Shown one piece after another: positions 33,713 to 42,805 of a DNA stretch of 64,000 bases. Within the stretch, counting starts at the first letter, position 1, and every line of letters begins with the position of its first letter. Made by a program: the position numbers and the translations under genes. The notes beneath the pieces are model-generated. The model was not told where the DNA came from. It did not search any database and saw only the letters and a list, made by a program, of their open reading frames with translations. This stretch comes from a virus. The stretch covers positions 1 to 64,000 of IMG/VR virus record IMGVR_UViG_3300010885_015247. One strand, given 5' to 3'.

Positions 33713-34501
33713 TTATCCTTCTTTCTGTGTTGTTGTTTCAGCTGCTGCGGCCGCCGCTGCTGCTTGTCTCTGTCCGAAAACAATGTCTAACATTCTTTCG
33801 ATAGAGAGATTTTCTTGCTCAACCACTTTTCCAAGGCGTCCCTGTACTCGCTCACCAGCTTCATGTTGATTCGTCCTCTCAACATACATACGGCGAACCT
33901 TGTAAGGCGGTTGTGTTGGATCTGGATTGTGACGTTCCTCAACGGTAATCGCACCCAGAATGTCGTAGAAGTAAGGAGCTTGAATTGCAAGCTGACCTTG
34001 TAGGTATGGACGATAACGACCATCCTTATCAAGACGAGCCATTGCAGTTAGAACTACTGCTTCTAATGGATTTGTTGCATGCATTGTTAGGTCACGCAGA
34101 TCACGCAAGAGTCCACCCATATGGCGAAGAAGTTCTCCCCATTGTTGTTGTGTCATCTGATTAACACCTGCAATGTTCTCCAAGCACTTAACTTGAAGTT
34201 CAGATACAGAGTCGATAATGAGACTCTTGAATTGATGCTTACCTAGTTGTAGCCATTGGTATGTCTTAAGAACAGTGTCATAGTCACGAACTGTGACAAC
34301 ACATGTATCCCAAGTTCCATCAGCTACTGGTGGCTCCTCACGAAGAGGATCCCAATACTTAACGATGATAGGGAGGAAGCGGTGTCCGCCCTCAACATCG
34401 AGCATCAGGCGTGGATAAGGCGCTGTGACAGCAAAACTGGATTTACCAACCTTACTCTCTCCATACACCATAACTGTAAGAGAACGTTGAATATCGCTCA
34501 T
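33713..34501 (-). CDS. Sak4-like RecA-family recombination ATPase
   Basis: This 262-residue protein has a Walker A motif G-E-S-K-V-G-K-S-S (14-22) right after the first strand, and a probable Walker B strand S-L-I-I-D-S-V-S-E (near residue 95). A compact RecA core without extra domains, of the AAA_24 class, is typical of Sak4 single-strand annealing proteins. Neighbours support this: a Cas4/RecB-like nuclease immediately upstream and an ssDNA-binding protein downstream, with 3-base gaps. Its C-terminus is an Ala-rich tail (Q-A-A-A-A-A-A-A-E). Likely function is annealing or strand exchange during phage recombination. Confidence 0.82.
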   Translation of the reverse strand: MSDIQRSLTVMVYGESKVGKSSFAVTAPYPRLMLDVEGGHRFLPIIVKYWDPLREEPPVADGTWDTCVVTVRDYDTVLKTYQWLQLGKHQFKSLIIDSVSELQVKCLENIAGVNQMTQQQWGELLRHMGGLLRDLRDLTMHATNPLEAVVLTAMARLDKDGRYRPYLQGQLAIQAPYFYDILGAITVEERHNPDPTQPPYKVRRMYVERTNQHEAGERVQGRLGKVVEQENLSIERMLDIVFGQRQAAAAAAAAETTTQKEG

Positions 34502-34504
34502 ACG

Positions 34505-35431
34505 TCACTCACTTCCTTTTTTGTCGGTTTCGTAATACGCATAAGGATCTGCTTCCTCATACGAATCGCTAAGTGCTTGTTCAGCGGCGCTTCCGTCATC
34601 GAACATTGGGCATATAGCGAAAAATTGACACTTCCATTTGCAGTCACGAGTTGGTGTCGGATATGCAACAAATGAATGATCAGAACCTGTGTCTAAAGCT
34701 CTACGAACATTCATAAGATCAGTGATTGTTCCGTGGATTCTATTCCAAAAAGAACGCATTGTAAATACATTGTGATGGACTTCTACTTGATCGTAGAAAG
34801 GCGGGCGAGCAGTTGCTGTGCGCTTTACCTTTTTAAGAAGAGTAAACAGTCCGCCGTCTGAGCGATGCTCTTCATCAGCCTTTGTAGCCTCAAGAAGCAT
34901 GTAGGTCATAACTTGCTCGTTCATATGAGCAAGGTTTCCAAAATCTGCTAGAGAGCCACCAACAGTTTTAAAGTCACGGAACATACGAACGCCATCAATC
35001 TTACGGCGAACACGCATATCAAGCTTGCCTTGTAATTCAACTTCCCCGTTAAACAATGGAGCAATAATTGTTTCTTCTGTAGAGATCATCTCCAGCTCTG
35101 CATCAATTCCTTCTTCTGATACCCACTGCTCATACCCTTCAAGCATTATGCGACCCATCTCTGCTTCTGCTTCAAGGTTAGATACATCTAAAAATTCTGC
35201 AAGAAGGATTTCTTTATCAGCAATAACAAGTTTTGAGTGCGCCTCAAGCAGTGGAGTTCCATTTGCATAGTGATCATCTAACGCTGCGTGAATACGGCTA
35301 CCAAAAGCTAAAGCTCCAGTCTTATCACGAAACTTTGGTTGTAGACGGCGATAGTAAGCAAGCCACCACTTACGACGACAATCTTTAAATGTCTGTAGCT
35401 CCGAGTTAGATAGTCTTATTACACCACTCAT
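34505..35431 (-). CDS. PD-(D/E)XK nuclease, Cas4/RecB-like
   Basis: This 308-residue protein has the Cas4/RecB nuclease layout: an early Cys18 in F-K-D-C-R-R-K-W-W, a conserved His48 in F-G-S-R-I-H, a metal-binding Asp in G-K-L-D-M-R, and D-F-K-T as the (D/E)-x-K motif. Three further cysteines in D-C-K-W-K-C-x-x-x-x-I-C (near 272-281) complete a four-cysteine iron-sulfur cluster with Cys18. It probably resects DNA ends to produce single strands for the Sak4-like protein. Its start overlaps the helicase stop (ATGA). No Cas1 or CRISPR array is present, so a phage recombination role fits better than adaptation. Confidence 0.88.
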   Translation of the reverse strand: MSGVIRLSNSELQTFKDCRRKWWLAYYRRLQPKFRDKTGALAFGSRIHAALDDHYANGTPLLEAHSKLVIADKEILLAEFLDVSNLEAEAEMGRIMLEGYEQWVSEEGIDAELEMISTEETIIAPLFNGEVELQGKLDMRVRRKIDGVRMFRDFKTVGGSLADFGNLAHMNEQVMTYMLLEATKADEEHRSDGGLFTLLKKVKRTATARPPFYDQVEVHHNVFTMRSFWNRIHGTITDLMNVRRALDTGSDHSFVAYPTPTRDCKWKCQFFAICPMFDDGSAAEQALSDSYEEADPYAYYETDKKGSE

Positions 35432-37230
35432 AGAACACCTGCCTTATCATCCCTGAGCAACTTCATCAGTTGATCTTTGTCTCGAACAATCTGTTCGAAG
35501 TTATCTGACTTTGTTTCTAGTACTTGTAAAACTCTTTCTTCAATTGTTCCCTCTGTTACATAATCCATAATCAAGATAGAGTCGTGAATTTCGCTACCGA
35601 TACGGTGCACACGATCTAAAGCCTGACGATGATCAACTAATGACCAAGGTCGTTGTAGCATAACAAGGCGACGAGCAGCAGTCAACGTGATACCCACGCC
35701 ACCTGCCTGAGCGGTAAAGAGAACCCATTTAATGTTTCCTGCTTGAAAATCATCTACCGATCTCTGACGCTCATCTTCATTTTGAGCACCAGTAATTAGT
35801 CCGTGTTTAATTCCAGCCTTAGTAAGTTCTGCGCTCAAAAGGTCAATTAACTGACGAGATACGGCACAGACTGCCACAGAGTCATCTCCAAAGTCACCAT
35901 TCTTAATATCATCCATAAGCGAGTCCACCTTACAAGATGGTCCAGCAAGAACTGTCTTCATCTCCCCTGTTGACTCATCGACTTCCATAGTTGCGTAAGA
36001 ACTAGCAAACTGAAGCAGTCGGGTTGTTTGAGTCAAAATACTTGGAGCAGTAACTGCATCTCCGTTTTCAAGCTCAGCAATCATCGTGTCACGCATCTGA
36101 TCGTAAGCCTTCTTCTGCTTAGTTGACATCTCAACATCACGACGCTCGTTCATTACAGGTGGTAACCAAGGAAGCACAACCTTTTTCAGCATACGACGCA
36201 TTACGGGGTTTACGCTCTTATGGAATTCATCTTCCATATGTGGCTTAACGCCAATAACCATCATTCCACCAAAAGCGTTGAGCATGATGTCAATCATTCG
36301 ATCAATCCACTTTGTTTTTGATGGCCAATCAATAGGAGATAGCCAATGAAGAATTGACCAGAGGTCAACAACATCTTTAGCAATTGGAGTACCAGTAAGT
36401 GCAAAACGAATAGGGGCATCTCCAGTTGCAGCCCAAAGAGCTCTAGTTTGCTTAGATTTTGGTTCTTTAGATCGGTGGATTTCATCAGCAACGACTGCCT
36501 TAAAGTCAATCATATTAAGTTCACGAGGATGAACCTCACAACGAGTCTCTGTAACGCTTGGATCTTGTCCACCCATTTCAACACACTTAACTAAAGCGAT
36601 AGAGCCGTAACCAGAAAGCCGTGAGTGTGAGCGAAGTGATTCCCAGTTAATAATAAATACTTCTGCTTCTTCGTTAGCAAACTGCTTTTTGCGTTGAACT
36701 GCAGAACCCTTGATAACTTGAGTCTTTACTCCCGGCCACCACTTCTCAAATTCTCTAGCCCAGTTCTTCTTCAATGTGTTAGGGCAGACAATAAGTGCAG
36801 GGAATACATCTTCTCCATTATCTTGAAGTCTCTTAAGAGCACGGATTGCTTGAGCAGTCTTACCAAGGCCGGGCTCATCGGCTAGAAGTGCACGCTTTGC
36901 GGTGCTAAGAAAGGCTACGCCAGCCCTTTGGTGCGGGAAAAGGTCTTCATCACCCTCATAGGTCTCGAGCTCCCTAAGAGCATTGGCAGGGGCAATTCTA
37001 TTATTGAGTTCGTTGGTCGCCCACTCGGTTAGAGCAGGTCCAACAAAGAGATCTTCCTTGAATGTTGAGCGTAGAGCGAGGCAAGTTGTCCAGCTAAGTG
37101 GAACAGTCCAGACCTGCTCCTTAGGGCTCCAGGAAGCCCCTGGAAGGCTCTTACAGAGCTCTTTGAAGCGCCAGTCAGCAGTTATGAGGATGTTGTTCTT
37201 CTCTGGATTTATGTCTACTGTTACTGCCAT
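35428..37230 (-). CDS. SNF2-family DNA helicase/translocase
   Basis: I start this at ATG 37230 (600 residues), ten bases after AAGGAG; a GTG at 37254 would overlap that site. An N-terminal segment (about 1-70) with W-R-F-K-E-L-C-K-S and W-T-V-P-L resembles the HARP/SMARCAL1 annealing-helicase domain. The helicase core has L-A-D-E-P-G-L-G-K-T (Walker A), a D-E-I-H box, S-A-T-like motif III replaced by L-T-G-T-P, and motifs V-VI in G-G-V-G-I-T-L-T-A and Q-A-L-D-R-V-H-R-I-G. Such proteins remodel forks in many phages. It is probably the replicative or fork-repair helicase here, since no DnaB-like gene is seen in the window. Confidence 0.9.
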   Translation of the reverse strand: MAVTVDINPEKNNILITADWRFKELCKSLPGASWSPKEQVWTVPLSWTTCLALRSTFKEDLFVGPALTEWATNELNNRIAPANALRELETYEGDEDLFPHQRAGVAFLSTAKRALLADEPGLGKTAQAIRALKRLQDNGEDVFPALIVCPNTLKKNWAREFEKWWPGVKTQVIKGSAVQRKKQFANEEAEVFIINWESLRSHSRLSGYGSIALVKCVEMGGQDPSVTETRCEVHPRELNMIDFKAVVADEIHRSKEPKSKQTRALWAATGDAPIRFALTGTPIAKDVVDLWSILHWLSPIDWPSKTKWIDRMIDIMLNAFGGMMVIGVKPHMEDEFHKSVNPVMRRMLKKVVLPWLPPVMNERRDVEMSTKQKKAYDQMRDTMIAELENGDAVTAPSILTQTTRLLQFASSYATMEVDESTGEMKTVLAGPSCKVDSLMDDIKNGDFGDDSVAVCAVSRQLIDLLSAELTKAGIKHGLITGAQNEDERQRSVDDFQAGNIKWVLFTAQAGGVGITLTAARRLVMLQRPWSLVDHRQALDRVHRIGSEIHDSILIMDYVTEGTIEERVLQVLETKSDNFEQIVRDKDQLMKLLRDDKAGVL

Positions 37231-37314
37231 TTGCCACCTGCTCCTTAGTGTCACTACATCAAGTAAAACATACTACTGAAGATATTGCAAGCTAAAAGTT
37301 TTCTAATAGTATCT
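37231..37314 (-). promoter_or_regulatory. Intergenic region with a possible promoter for the recombination genes
   Basis: This 84-base gap separates the RuvC-like gene from the helicase gene. On the minus strand TTGCAA is followed, 17 bases later, by TTTACT with an upstream TG, a plausible -35 and extended -10 pair. The helicase ribosome site AAGGAG lies downstream. Promoter identity is a pattern call only. Confidence 0.35.
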
Positions 37315-37782
37315 CTAGTCTAGCAGAGTTCTAGGAACCCAGCCAGTTTTAACCAATCTTAGTAAGGCGTGTCGCATCGCATCATTTGCATGGCCTTCCC
37401 CGCCCACATGCCAAGTCCCGAGCTTCTTCAGGGTTGGGTTGGGAAACATGTTCTTGGCATCTGCTGGAGACTGAAAAACAATCTTTTCAGGGTCATACAT
37501 ATTGGTACGACAGAGATGTTTAAGCACTCCTATCTGCTCAAGGCTGTAAGGCGCCTGAGAGTTACGGACTGTTTGAGCATTGATGGTAAAACGCTCGCAT
37601 ACAACTGTGAAGTTACTTTCTTGCTTTTGAATATTTAATATTGTTTCAATAGTCATAGCAAATTCTTCTGGTTGCACTTCTTTTGAAATAATTACGTTTG
37701 GAACTGGGTCTTCCCCATTCCAAGACATTAAAACAATGCCAGTTGCCTTCCCGGGATCCACTGCTAAAACATATTTTGTCAT
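37315..37782 (-). CDS. RuvC-like Holliday junction resolvase
   Basis: This 155-residue protein has an RNase H-like RuvC fold: A-V-D-P-G with catalytic Asp9, Glu63 in V-V-C-E-R-F, and H-A-N-D-A-M-R-H-A-L with His131 and Asp134. These match the RuvC catalytic acids Asp7, Glu66 and the C-terminal acidic cluster. It likely cleaves branched replication and recombination intermediates before packaging. The start overlaps the polymerase stop (ATGA), so it is translated together with the polymerase. It lacks any additional domain, as expected for phage resolvases. Confidence 0.85.
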   Translation of the reverse strand: MTKYVLAVDPGKATGIVLMSWNGEDPVPNVIISKEVQPEEFAMTIETILNIQKQESNFTVVCERFTINAQTVRNSQAPYSLEQIGVLKHLCRTNMYDPEKIVFQSPADAKNMFPNPTLKKLGTWHVGGEGHANDAMRHALLRLVKTGWVPRTLLD

Positions 37783-39617
37783 GCGTATTTTTCTCCCCAG
37801 TTATTCATAGGACCGTCAATACCTGCGGTTAGCGGGACAGCCCAACCTTCGGTAGTGGTCATACACTCTTGAACAATTCTCTTGAACTCTTCAACTTGAT
37901 CTTTTGGTGCTTGTAGAACAATCTCATCGTGCACTGGAACAATAAGATGCTCGGTTAAGTCTGCTTGATCTAGTCTAACAAGGCTACTCTTAAATACTTC
38001 TGCAGCACCACCTTGGATAAGATAGTTAACAAGAGTGTAGACACGCTCTTCATCGCAAGGGATACGGCGACCAGTCCAAGTCTTTACATAACCTTGACCT
38101 TCTTGGCGAAGTCTAGTCATTCCAATGTTTTCAATCTGCTTTTGGAACTGCATCATTCCTGGATAGTTAGCATCAAAAGAATCAGATACAGAGCGCATCT
38201 GAGGTTCTGACACACCAGCAGTCAAAGCTTGCTTAGCAACTCCTGCACCGTAGAGTCGTCCGTAGACAACACCCTTGATGAGGTTACGACGCTTGTCTGA
38301 CTTTTTCATATCTGGTTCTTGATAAACCTGACGACCAATTTCGGTAAAAGGATCCGAGCCAGTCGCATCTGCCTTATGAAAAAGAGAGATGAGGTTTGGA
38401 TCTTGAGATAGAGATGCAAACATACGAAATTCAACCTGATCTAAGTCAGAAGAAATAATCAGATGGTCTGGGTCACGAGGTAAGAACGCCCTGCGTACTG
38501 TCTCATCTCCCTTAGGAAGAGTCTGTAGGGCTGGATCTGTGATTGACATACGAGATGTGCGAGCACCAAGAGTTTTTACAGAAGGATGCAAGATGCCGTC
38601 AACATTTTTGTTGAGGAAGTTAAGGAAATAAGTGTTAGCAAGTTTATCTGCCTTGCGTTGCTTAAGAACAGTCTCTGCAAGGTTTTTAACCTCTTCGTTA
38701 CCGTTAATTGTCAAAAGCTTTAGCTGATCCTTACTTGCAGACTTTGCTCCAGATGGAGTTGTCTCCGTGATGTCAGCACCAAGCTTTTCAAACAAACGAA
38801 CTAGTTGAATATTGCTCGTGATACTTGCTCCACCATAAGTTTTTGCTGCCCAGTCTTTAACAGAGTCTGCATAAGATAAAAGCTCTTCGTACTTTTTCTT
38901 AGAGTAATCAAGATCTACACGAGCACCATTAATTTCCATACGAGTAACAATCTTGCGTGTTGCCATCTCAAGCTCATAAGCACGATTGTATGGACCCTGT
39001 GGGCCACACTGCTGATAGAACTGCTCCCATAGGCGCATTGTAAGAACTGTATCTAAAGCACCGTAAATCCAATAAGGCTCGTAGTTAACTGGAACTGTTC
39101 CCCAAGTCCAGCCATTCTCAATAAGACCCAAGTCAAGACTCTCTTGCATTGCAACAGCCTTGCCATCTACATAACGAGCAGCAAGAGGCTTAAGACCACC
39201 GACACCAAGTGGATCAATGATGTGAGCCATAATCATTGTGTCGTGTGCACGCTGCCAAGGCATTTCCCACTTAGATTTAATTGCAAACCAACGAGCTTCG
39301 AAAGCAATATTGTGGCAAACAATAGGACCTTCAAATTTCCTCATTGCTTCGTAGAAAACTCCGTTCCATTCTTCCCAAGGAATAGCCCAGCCTTGCATTC
39401 CATCTCCTACTTGAACAAGACGCAGGTCTCCATGCCAAGGGGATAGTGCATCACTACGCTGACCTCCGAGTTTTTCACCAGTTTCAGTATCGATTGCAAT
39501 TGCGTCATAGGGACGTCTTTCACCAAGCCAAGTAATAAACTGACCAGCTTTTTCTACAGAATCAACAAGGTGAAGTTTTACATCACCTAATCCTTGCGTC
39601 GTTTGGTTGTCGCTCAT
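37779..39617 (-). CDS. DNA polymerase I (family A) with 3'-5' exonuclease
   Basis: This 612-residue polymerase has a DnaQ-like 3'-5' exonuclease: A-I-D-T-E-T (Asp43, Glu45), V-C-H-N-I-A-F-E and Y-G-A-L-D-T. The polymerase domain has motif A in S-S-D-L-D-Q-V-E-F-R, motif B in K-G-V-V-Y-G-R-L-Y-G, and motif C in V-P-V-H-D-E (His563-Glu565). Tyr452 in motif B occupies the position of E. coli Phe762; in phage polymerases Tyr here correlates with virulent phages. There is no 5'-3' exonuclease. A replicative role is likely because no other polymerase is present. The ATG lies 18 bases after the upstream gene. Confidence 0.95.
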   Translation of the reverse strand: MSDNQTTQGLGDVKLHLVDSVEKAGQFITWLGERRPYDAIAIDTETGEKLGGQRSDALSPWHGDLRLVQVGDGMQGWAIPWEEWNGVFYEAMRKFEGPIVCHNIAFEARWFAIKSKWEMPWQRAHDTMIMAHIIDPLGVGGLKPLAARYVDGKAVAMQESLDLGLIENGWTWGTVPVNYEPYWIYGALDTVLTMRLWEQFYQQCGPQGPYNRAYELEMATRKIVTRMEINGARVDLDYSKKKYEELLSYADSVKDWAAKTYGGASITSNIQLVRLFEKLGADITETTPSGAKSASKDQLKLLTINGNEEVKNLAETVLKQRKADKLANTYFLNFLNKNVDGILHPSVKTLGARTSRMSITDPALQTLPKGDETVRRAFLPRDPDHLIISSDLDQVEFRMFASLSQDPNLISLFHKADATGSDPFTEIGRQVYQEPDMKKSDKRRNLIKGVVYGRLYGAGVAKQALTAGVSEPQMRSVSDSFDANYPGMMQFQKQIENIGMTRLRQEGQGYVKTWTGRRIPCDEERVYTLVNYLIQGGAAEVFKSSLVRLDQADLTEHLIVPVHDEIVLQAPKDQVEEFKRIVQECMTTTEGWAVPLTAGIDGPMNNWGEKYA

Positions 39618-39635
39618 TTATTCCTAACTTATGTA

Positions 39636-40427
39636 TTAACTATTTTTACTTCTAGGAAGTTGGTGATCTTTAAACTTATTTCCTCTGATATCCATACCTT
39701 TGTAATATAGACCATCTTTACCTTCTTTGGTTGTATATAGCTCTATTCTTTTATCCGAATGCTCCCTTACTACTGCCTTTTCTTCCTCTATAACCTCTTC
39801 GTCAAAGATATCATAAGCACTCTTTAATTCAAAAGAATCGCAAAAATATCTTGGTATAGGTATGATGCCTACTAATGGAGAGTTCGGGAGAACTCGTATT
39901 ACCGTGTTTGGTATGTCTATTTTTAAATTTAAAGTAAAACCAAAACGTATATTGTCAGACTCTACAACTCCTGTCATAGCGCTTACTCCAGGCATTGGAT
40001 AGTTAGGAGGAGATATAGTCATTAAATTAACCATAGGTGGTGTTTTTAATATGACTGGGTAGTGAATGGTAAGAACTCCATGACCAAACTCAGAGTTCGG
40101 GTATATAAAATTTAGATTTCTATATGGTTCAAAGTCGTCGTGATAAGTTATGGTTATATCTTCTGCAGAATCTCCACCATTCCAGATAACATCAAATCCG
40201 TATGGAATACTGAATACAAAACCTTGCATATTTCCAATTGCTAAAGGTAGACACTTATAGAAATTGGGAGAGAACCACCCTCGTTTATGATCTGTATTCA
40301 GAGGGTTTAAAAATAAACCTATATCTTTTAAATCAAAAGGCTTAACACCTTCACTAGGGATTATAGGAAAGAATGCAATAGTTTTATCTGGAACAACAAG
40401 ATTTTCGTCTTGGTTCACTATTGTCAT
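39636..40427 (-). CDS. DUF6065-like protein
   Basis: This 263-residue protein has the features I associate with DUF6065: W-F-S-P-N-F-Y-K-C-L-P-L-A-I-G-N with G-F-V-F-S-I-P-Y-G-F-D-V-I-W-N-G-G, then H-G-V-L-T-I-H-Y-P and a later hydrophobic N-S-P-L-V-G-I-I-P-I-P segment. The C-terminal ~60 residues are charged and helical (D-E-E-V-I-E-E-E-K). The family is found in phages and bacteria without a known function. It lies just before the polymerase gene, separated by 18 bases. The family match is from memory of the motifs and should be regarded as moderate. Confidence 0.62.
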   Translation of the reverse strand: MTIVNQDENLVVPDKTIAFFPIIPSEGVKPFDLKDIGLFLNPLNTDHKRGWFSPNFYKCLPLAIGNMQGFVFSIPYGFDVIWNGGDSAEDITITYHDDFEPYRNLNFIYPNSEFGHGVLTIHYPVILKTPPMVNLMTISPPNYPMPGVSAMTGVVESDNIRFGFTLNLKIDIPNTVIRVLPNSPLVGIIPIPRYFCDSFELKSAYDIFDEEVIEEEKAVVREHSDKRIELYTTKEGKDGLYYKGMDIRGNKFKDHQLPRSKNS

Positions 40428-40445
40428 TTGTCTTTTCCTTAGTCT

Positions 40446-40916
40446 CTAGGGAATCATCTCCACTCTGTATATGGAGTCTATCTTCTCGTCATTCAAAGCC
40501 GCTTTTTCAAGAAGCCGTTGAGCAACATTAGTAAGGTATCTTGCCCCACCTTGGTCGTATTTGTAAAGTGCATCTAGTACGGGAGTAGGATCTTCGCTTA
40601 CCTGAGCCCAGTTGCGGTCTGTTTCTGGGAAAATAACAGGCAAATCTCTAGATGGATCACATTCTTCGCATGGGATAGAGTCTTTTGTTAAGCAGTCTGT
40701 ATCAGACTCTTTTAGGTAGTATCTCTTAACAAGAGGGCATGCTGCTCCGTGGAAGACAAGTGATACACCAACGCGAGAGAGGATATAGGAGCCATTCTCT
40801 GTCTTAAAAAGCTTAAACTCAATCCAGCGTGTTGAGCCACGACGCCAAGAAGAGGATTCTCCTAAGAGACGCCCGTTGAATTGAAGGGTTCTAGACCCGT
40901 CTTTGACTTCAAACAT
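40446..40916 (-). CDS. Hypothetical protein, 156 residues
   Basis: This 156-residue protein begins MFEVKDGSRTLQFNGRLL, with a beta-rich N-terminal half (W-I-E-F-K-L-F, Y-I-L-S-R-V-G-V-S-L-V-F-H). Cys60 (A-A-C-P-L) and Cys75, Cys83 and Cys86 (C-E-E-C) form a possible metal site in the middle. A helical C-terminal third follows. No family is recognised. It lies between the tail fibre set and the replication genes, on the same strand, so either role is possible. Confidence 0.72.
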   Translation of the reverse strand: MFEVKDGSRTLQFNGRLLGESSSWRRGSTRWIEFKLFKTENGSYILSRVGVSLVFHGAACPLVKRYYLKESDTDCLTKDSIPCEECDPSRDLPVIFPETDRNWAQVSEDPTPVLDALYKYDQGGARYLTNVAQRLLEKAALNDEKIDSIYRVEMIP

Positions 40917-40925
40917 TTTAGAAGT

Positions 40926-41312
40926 TTACCCTTCTTCCGAAGGTGCAGTAGTGTGCTCACCCGTAACTGGGTCGTGGTAATGGTCGGACTCATCTGTCTC
41001 TGGTCTGTAGCTTAAGAATGTCCACCAAGAAACAATTTCTTGAAAGATATCGCTTAGCTGAGGCCATTCTGGGATAATATGCGTTGTTTGATGACTTGCT
41101 GTAGGAATAATAGAAGAGGATGCAGCTACTTCTTTAAAATATAGAAGTAGATTGCCGAGGTGCTCAGCAATAATTTCATCTGTTAGAAACTCTCTTTCTT
41201 CAAGACTATAGAAATTAACACCAGTAGATACAAATGTCCCATCTACAGTCTCAACAGTCTTTTTGATTGTAGCTGGTTTACCTAGCTCATAGTGTGCTGA
41301 ATAGACAATCAT
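40926..41312 (-). CDS. Hypothetical protein downstream of the S74 fibre
   Basis: This 128-residue protein begins MIVYSAHYELGKPATIKKT and its start overlaps the fibre stop (ATGA). A helical segment (F-L-T-D-E-I-I-A-E-H-L-G-N-L-L-L-Y-F-K-E) is followed by I-P-E-W-P-Q-L-S-D-I-F and a His/Asp/Glu-rich tail (D-H-Y-H-D-P). Coupling to the S74 fibre gene suggests a fibre-assembly or tip-associated protein, but sequence evidence for that is lacking. Confidence 0.7.
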   Translation of the reverse strand: MIVYSAHYELGKPATIKKTVETVDGTFVSTGVNFYSLEEREFLTDEIIAEHLGNLLLYFKEVAASSSIIPTASHQTTHIIPEWPQLSDIFQEIVSWWTFLSYRPETDESDHYHDPVTGEHTTAPSEEG

Positions 41313-42805
41313 TTGTTCTCCTTAAGTCGCTTAATCTCTTCTGAGAGTAAGTTTATCTCATTTTGTTGTTTTTTGACGAGCTCTAAAACAAAGACAGAAA
41401 GAAGACCGTAGTTGATGCTATCTACTTCTCCTTTTTCATCATATCCAAGAATCTCTTCTACACCAAGCTCTAAAGCCTCTTCTGCAATATATCCATAATC
41501 CCACTCGCGGTTCTTACTAGCATCTTTTGCTTGATTACGATATTTAAATCTTTTTGGTTGAAGAAGAAACAACTTATCTAGATCTATGTTGTAATCAGAT
41601 ATTTCTTTTTTAAGTTTTCTAGATGAGATTGTTGTAAAGTGGGTGTGGCCTCCGTGCCCAACGTGGCTACCAGCAAAAGAAGTATCGTATCTGCCAGTAG
41701 GAGCATAAGCGCTGTGGGTGTGGTTAGCCAAAGCATATCCAGAGCCAGCAAAAGTAACTGTTCTAGTTCTTCCAGAACCAGAGACTGTTATGCCAGATCC
41801 AGCATTAACATCTGTAAGAACGTCACTTGGAAGTCGATTGATACTTATAGTGCCAGTAATAATTGTTCCAGCGTCAACGCTTGAAATCTTTCCATTTGTA
41901 ATACCGCCAGCAAGATGATAATTCTCAATTGTTCCAACTGGAATTTTAAGTCCAGTAACTGATCCAGCTCTAAGCTTATCCGCCGTTACAGCTCCATTAA
42001 TTATTCTACTCTCTAGGACAGCATCAACACCAAGACCTTGATTGGTCACAGCTCCAACTGCAATTTTGTACTGATCTACTGCTTGACTGTAGATTTTTCC
42101 AGTAGTAATTGCAAATGCCGCTATGTTTCCTTCTGCAACAGCAAGTGACCCAATTTTTGCACCATTAACAGCACCATCAGCAATTTTTCCGTTTGTAACA
42201 GCACCATCAGCAATTTTTCCGTTTGTAACAGCGCTATCAGCAAGTTCTGCACTAGCAACAGTTCCGTCAACAATGAGGCCACCTTGAATACCTCCAATAA
42301 TCTTAGAGCCTTCAATTCCAGCTATCTGACTATTTTGAATCTCACCAATAAGTTTAGAGCTAGACATTCCAGCAATCTTTGAGTCTGGGATTGAACCAGC
42401 AAGCTCGTTTGTTCCAACGGACCCATCTGCAATCTGAGTAGAGGTTACAGAATTAGCTCCCATTTCAGTGGATGTGATAGTTCCAGGTGCAATCTCGTTA
42501 GCAGTAACAGAGTCTTGAATTATTTGTGCGGTTCCAACCGAGTCCACAGCCATTAAACCTTGCGTAACAGCACTCGCTTCAATTTGAGCGGTACCTACAA
42601 CACCTGGATTTAAAGACCTTCTTAAAATAGCAGAGTCAGCAATTAGCTCCTGACCTACGGCGCGAGGTGCTATGTTTTTTGAGACAACAACCTTGGAAGC
42701 AAGCTGTGTAGGTGCTGGTCTAGTTTCTAGATATCGAAGACGTTTTTGGACATCCGTGATATTTCCAGCAATACTTTTTCTTCTAGATCTTCTACGAGTA
42801 GCCAT
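41309..42805 (-). CDS. Tail fibre with C-terminal S74 self-cleaving chaperone
   Basis: This 498-residue fibre has a basic N-terminus (R-R-R-S-R-R-K-S), then a repetitive shaft of the A-D-G-A-V-T-N-G-K-I type (about 95-300), then an HxH-rich stretch (N-H-T-H-S, H-V-G-H-G-G-H-T-H) near the tip, as in metal-binding fibre tips. The last 105 residues are a peptidase S74 intramolecular chaperone. Ser394 and Lys399 have the S-x4-K spacing of the autocleavage dyad, and a coiled coil follows (L-V-K-K-Q-Q-N-E-I-N-L-L). The chaperone normally trimerises the shaft and is then released. It follows the tail genes and is distinct from the collagen fibres on the other strand. Confidence 0.88.
   Translation of the reverse strand: MATRRRSRRKSIAGNITDVQKRLRYLETRPAPTQLASKVVVSKNIAPRAVGQELIADSAILRRSLNPGVVGTAQIEASAVTQGLMAVDSVGTAQIIQDSVTANEIAPGTITSTEMGANSVTSTQIADGSVGTNELAGSIPDSKIAGMSSSKLIGEIQNSQIAGIEGSKIIGGIQGGLIVDGTVASAELADSAVTNGKIADGAVTNGKIADGAVNGAKIGSLAVAEGNIAAFAITTGKIYSQAVDQYKIAVGAVTNQGLGVDAVLESRIINGAVTADKLRAGSVTGLKIPVGTIENYHLAGGITNGKISSVDAGTIITGTISINRLPSDVLTDVNAGSGITVSGSGRTRTVTFAGSGYALANHTHSAYAPTGRYDTSFAGSHVGHGGHTHFTTISSRKLKKEISDYNIDLDKLFLLQPKRFKYRNQAKDASKNREWDYGYIAEEALELGVEEILGYDEKGEVDSINYGLLSVFVLELVKKQQNEINLLSEEIKRLKENK
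42173..42232 (-). repeat. Perfect 30-bp tandem duplication in the fibre shaft
   Basis: Two identical 30-base units, 42173-42202 and 42203-42232, encode duplicated ten-residue shaft repeats (A-D-G-A-V-T-N-G-K-I). The preceding and following units are similar but not identical, pointing to a recent duplication within an older repeat array. Confidence 0.88.

Noticed and set aside
34505-35431. Cas4-like nuclease as evidence for a CRISPR adaptation system
   Set aside because: No Cas1, Cas2 or array is present; the Sak4-like and ssDNA-binding neighbours explain it as a recombination nuclease.
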